Positions 6,432 through 8,492 of a stretch of 8,492 nucleotides of DNA are shown in pieces. How positions within the stretch are numbered: position 1 is the first letter of the stretch; every line of letters starts with the position of its first letter. Location of the stretch: NCBI GenBank assembly GCA_003482555.1, contig DMYQ01000331.1:28896-37387 (forward strand). Reading direction: 5' to 3'. The notes beneath the pieces are model-generated. The model was not told the origin of the DNA and did no database searches. It worked only from the letters and a program-made list of their open reading frames with translations. The translations under genes and the position numbers were made by a program. Origin of the DNA: Janthinobacterium sp. Its GTDB lineage: Bacteria; Pseudomonadota; Gammaproteobacteria; Burkholderiales; Burkholderiaceae_D.

Positions 6432-7727
6432 TTAGACATAAGCGGGCACTAAGCAATGCTTGTGCTCGATGTGATATTCAAATTCTTCACGGAAATTCTT
6501 AATGAAGGCCCGTACCGGCATCGCCGCCGCGTCGCCCAGGGCGCAAATGGTGCGCCCCTGGATGTTGTCGGCGATCGAGTTCAGCATGTCCAGATCGTCG
6601 GGACGGCCGAGGCCGTTCTCGATGCGGTGCACCATGCGATACATCCAGCCCGTGCCTTCGCGGCAAGGGGTGCACTGGCCGCAAGACTCTTCAAAGTAGA
6701 AGTAGGACAGCCGCTCGAGCGCCTTGACCATGCAGCGCGTTTCATCCATGACGATGACGGCGCCCGAACCGAGCATGGAACCGGCTTTCGCGATCGAATC
6801 GTAATCGAGGTCCGTGTTCATCATCTGTTCGCCGCGGATCACCGGGGCCGACGAGCCGCCGGGAATGACCGCCTTGATCTTCTTGCCACCGCGCATGCCG
6901 CCTGCCAATTCCAGCAACTTGGCGAACGGCGTGCCGAGCGGCACTTCATAATTGCCCGGCAATTCGACGTCGCCCGAGATCGAGAAGATCTTGCTGCCGC
7001 CATTGTTCGGGCGACCCATGGCCAGGTATTTCTCCGGGCCGATGTTGAGCACGAAGGGCACGGCCGCGAAGGTCTCGGTGTTGTTGATCGTCGTCGGTTT
7101 ACCGTACAGGCCGAAGGAAGCGGGGAATGGCGGCTTGAAGCGCGGCTGGCCTTTCTTGCCTTCCAGCGATTCCAGCAGGGCCGTTTCTTCGCCGCAGATA
7201 TAAGCGCCGTAGCCGTGGTGGGCGTGCAACTGGAAATTGAATTCGCTGCCCATGATCTTGTCGCCCAGGAAACCGGCGGCGCGCGCCTCTTCCAGCGCTT
7301 CTTCGAAACGGTCGTACTCGGCGAAAATTTCACCGTGAATATAGTTGTAGCCGACCGTGATGCCCATGGCGTAGGCGCCGATGGCCATGCCTTCGATCAG
7401 CGCGTGCGGATTGTAGCGGATGATGTCGCGGTCCTTGAAGGTGCCCGGCTCGCCCTCGTCGGTATTGCAGACCAGGTATTTCTGGCCCGGGAACTGGCGC
7501 GGCATGAAGCTCCACTTCAAGCCGGTCGGGAAACCGGCGCCGCCGCGCCCGCGCAGGGAAGAAGCCTTCAAGTCGGCGATGATTTGCTCGGGCGTGATTT
7601 TTTCGTCCAGGATGCGGCGCAGCGCGCTGTAACCGCCGCGCTTGACGTAGTCTTGCAAATGCCAGTTCTTGCCGTCCAGATCCTTCAAGATCAATGGATC
7701 GATGTGCCGATTATGGAGTGACGTCAT
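6432..7727 (-). CDS. nuoF: NADH-quinone oxidoreductase subunit F (51-kDa type, NADH/FMN/N3)
   Basis: This subunit oxidises NADH: it binds NADH and FMN and passes electrons to its [4Fe-4S] cluster N3. The product has 431 residues. Family signatures are in order: the glycine-rich nucleotide loop GRGGAGFPTGLKW (60-72), NTDEGEPGTFKDR (88-100), GAYICGEETALLES (174-187), and the N3 ligands C349, C352 and C355 in ESCGQCTPCREG, with C395 as the fourth ligand in TICALGDA. The start is set at 7727 (MTSLHNRH): it gives the ATGA overlap with nuoE, and NuoF homology begins only from here. An in-frame ATG at 7793 would add 22 residues of implausible, charged sequence lying inside nuoE. The Shine-Dalgarno before 7727 is weak (GGGAA, distant), so translation probably depends on ribosomes finishing nuoE. 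The TAA is 20 nt before nuoG. Confidence 0.97.
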   Translation of the reverse strand: MTSLHNRHIDPLILKDLDGKNWHLQDYVKRGGYSALRRILDEKITPEQIIADLKASSLRGRGGAGFPTGLKWSFMPRQFPGQKYLVCNTDEGEPGTFKDRDIIRYNPHALIEGMAIGAYAMGITVGYNYIHGEIFAEYDRFEEALEEARAAGFLGDKIMGSEFNFQLHAHHGYGAYICGEETALLESLEGKKGQPRFKPPFPASFGLYGKPTTINNTETFAAVPFVLNIGPEKYLAMGRPNNGGSKIFSISGDVELPGNYEVPLGTPFAKLLELAGGMRGGKKIKAVIPGGSSAPVIRGEQMMNTDLDYDSIAKAGSMLGSGAVIVMDETRCMVKALERLSYFYFEESCGQCTPCREGTGWMYRMVHRIENGLGRPDDLDMLNSIADNIQGRTICALGDAAAMPVRAFIKNFREEFEYHIEHKHCLVPAYV

Positions 7728-8215
7728 TTCGAAGTGTTCCCACTGAGTTCCTGGACCAGCGCGTCGATCTTCTCGTTCGACATCCAGCTGCACATGCGTT
7801 TGTTATTCACCAGCATCACGGGAGCGTCGCCGCAAGCGCCCATGCACTCGCCTTCGACCAGGGTGAACTGGCCGTCGGCCGTGGTTTCACGGAAACCGAT
7901 GCCGAGCTTGGCTTTCAAGTGATTGGCGGCCCGCTCGCCGCCGGACAGGGCGCAGGGCAAGTTGGTGCACACCGAAATCTTGACCTTGCCGACCGGCTTG
8001 ACGTTGTACATATTGTAAAAGGTGGCCACTTCCTGGACGGCGATGGCCGGCATGCCGATGTAGTCGGCGATGTCCTTCATGGTTTCCGGCGCCAGCCAGC
8101 CCAGTTCGTCCTGGGCAATGGCGAGCGCGGCCATCACGGCCGACTGCCGCTGGTCGGCCGGATACTTGGCCAGCTCACGGTCGATTTTCTTGTATGACTG
8201 CTCTGTTAACAACAT
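7724..8215 (-). CDS. nuoE: NADH-quinone oxidoreductase subunit E (24-kDa type, [2Fe-2S] N1a)
   Basis: A 163-residue thioredoxin-fold subunit of the NADH dehydrogenase module. It binds the off-pathway [2Fe-2S] cluster N1a beside the FMN of NuoF. The four ligands are visible as C83-x4-C88 and C124-x3-C128 (x35 between the pairs), within SVCTNLPCAL and EGECMGACGDAP. The N-terminal half has the helical family blocks, including ALAIAQDELGWL and VQEVATFYNMYN. Length is normal for the family (about 160-170). The ATG at 8215 is favoured by an AGAGG Shine-Dalgarno seven bases upstream. The gene begins 17 nt after the nuoD stop, and its TGA overlaps the nuoF ATG (ATGA, 7727-7724), implying coupled translation of two subunits that bind each other directly. 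One additional cysteine, C142, is not a known cluster ligand. Confidence 0.97.
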   Translation of the reverse strand: MLLTEQSYKKIDRELAKYPADQRQSAVMAALAIAQDELGWLAPETMKDIADYIGMPAIAVQEVATFYNMYNVKPVGKVKISVCTNLPCALSGGERAANHLKAKLGIGFRETTADGQFTLVEGECMGACGDAPVMLVNNKRMCSWMSNEKIDALVQELSGNTSK

Positions 8216-8222
8216 GTGTTTG

Positions 8223-8227
8223 CCTCT
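8223..8227 (-). promoter_or_regulatory. Ribosome binding site of nuoE
   Basis: On the minus strand AGAGG lies seven bases before the ATG at 8215, in the short gap after nuoD. It supports this ATG as the nuoE start. Confidence 0.7.
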
Positions 8228-8232
8228 AGGAC

Positions 8233-8492
8233 TTATCTGTCGATTTCGCCGAAGACGATATCTTGTGTACCAATAATGGTGACCGCGTCGGCAATCATGT
8301 GCCCGCGCGCCATTTCATCGAGCCCCTGCAAATGGGCATAGCCGGGAGCGCGTATCTTCATGCGGTAAGGCTTGTTGGCGCCGTCCGAGATCAAGTAGAT
8401 GCCGAACTCGCCCTTCGGATGCTCGACCGCGCTGTACGCTTCGCCTGGCGGCACGTGGAAGCCTTCGGTGAACAATTTGAAATGGTGAATCA
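8233..8492 (-). CDS. nuoD: NADH-quinone oxidoreductase subunit D, C-terminal fragment (partial)
   Basis: This is the last 85 codons plus the TAA stop (8235-8233) of NuoD, the 49-kDa-type subunit of the complex I peripheral arm. With NuoB it forms the quinone-binding pocket next to cluster N2. The visible part reads HHFKLFTEGFHVPPGEAY, then AVEHPKGEFGIYL, SDGANKPYRMKIRAPGYAHL and finally IIGTQDIVFGEIDR. These are the near-invariant C-terminal blocks of the NuoD/NiFe-hydrogenase large-subunit superfamily, and the reading frame is open to the window edge. The start and the N-terminal quinone-site residues lie beyond position 8492, so it cannot be seen whether nuoC and nuoD are separate or fused. 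The stop lies 17 nt upstream of nuoE, consistent with one transcript. Confidence 0.97.
   Translation of the reverse strand, partial: IHHFKLFTEGFHVPPGEAYSAVEHPKGEFGIYLISDGANKPYRMKIRAPGYAHLQGLDEMARGHMIADAVTIIGTQDIVFGEIDR

Noticed and set aside
4699..6435. 578-codon plus-strand open frame opposite nuoG
   Set aside because: Same codon-register shadow effect; composition is atypical for a protein and nuoG on the other strand has all its Fe-S motifs.
6456..7721. 421-codon plus-strand open frame opposite nuoF
   Set aside because: Mirror of nuoF in codon register, with no family signature.
1..8492. Cargo, mobile element or novel defence/metabolic system hidden in the nuo operon
   Set aside because: Every base is accounted for by nine canonical nuo genes or short intercistronic gaps. 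No inserted gene, terminal repeats, tRNA, CRISPR repeats or composition break was seen.

Overview
The window is one uninterrupted stretch of a nuo operon, which encodes the proton-pumping NADH:quinone oxidoreductase (respiratory complex I, NDH-1). Every gene lies on the minus strand, so transcription runs from high to low coordinates: nuoD (3' end only), nuoE, nuoF, nuoG, nuoH, nuoI, nuoJ, nuoK, nuoL (5' two thirds only). The order matches the usual bacterial nuoA-N order, and nuoA-C and nuoM-N presumably lie just outside the window. The DNA is GC-rich. The protein flavour suggests a betaproteobacterium of the Burkholderiales, probably Oxalobacteraceae (Janthinobacterium/Massilia/Duganella-like). 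That placement rests on remembered family resemblance, not on a search. Supporting traits are NuoG without the N7 cluster cysteines, NuoH with the NRHPFDVVEGESE loop, and a long basic tail on NuoJ.

Layout from the 5' end of the message: 8492-7724 holds the end of nuoD and all of nuoE. 7727-6432 is nuoF and 6411-4078 is nuoG; NuoE, NuoF and NuoG form the NADH dehydrogenase arm, with FMN and most of the Fe-S clusters. 4078-3005 is nuoH and 2989-2501 is nuoI, at the quinone-site junction. 2438-1806, 1809-1501 and 1393-1 are nuoJ, nuoK and nuoL, the membrane proton-pumping arm. Together they pass electrons from NADH through FMN and the Fe-S chain (NuoF, E, G, I) to quinone at the NuoD/B/H interface, and couple this to proton transfer along H, J, K and L.

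The genes are tightly packed and probably translationally coupled: ATGA overlaps at nuoE/nuoF and nuoJ/nuoK, a TAATG overlap at nuoG/nuoH, and 15-20 nt gaps at nuoD/E, nuoF/G and nuoH/I. Only two gaps are larger. The 62-bp nuoI/nuoJ gap contains a strong GC hairpin without a U-run. The 107-bp nuoK/nuoL gap contains an imperfect hairpin followed by six U residues, plus phased A-tracts. These two gaps are the most interesting non-coding elements here and could set the stoichiometry of the membrane subunits.

I found no RNA genes, mobile elements, CRISPR arrays, frameshifts or foreign cargo. This is a well-conserved housekeeping region, and I see no evidence for a previously undescribed system.
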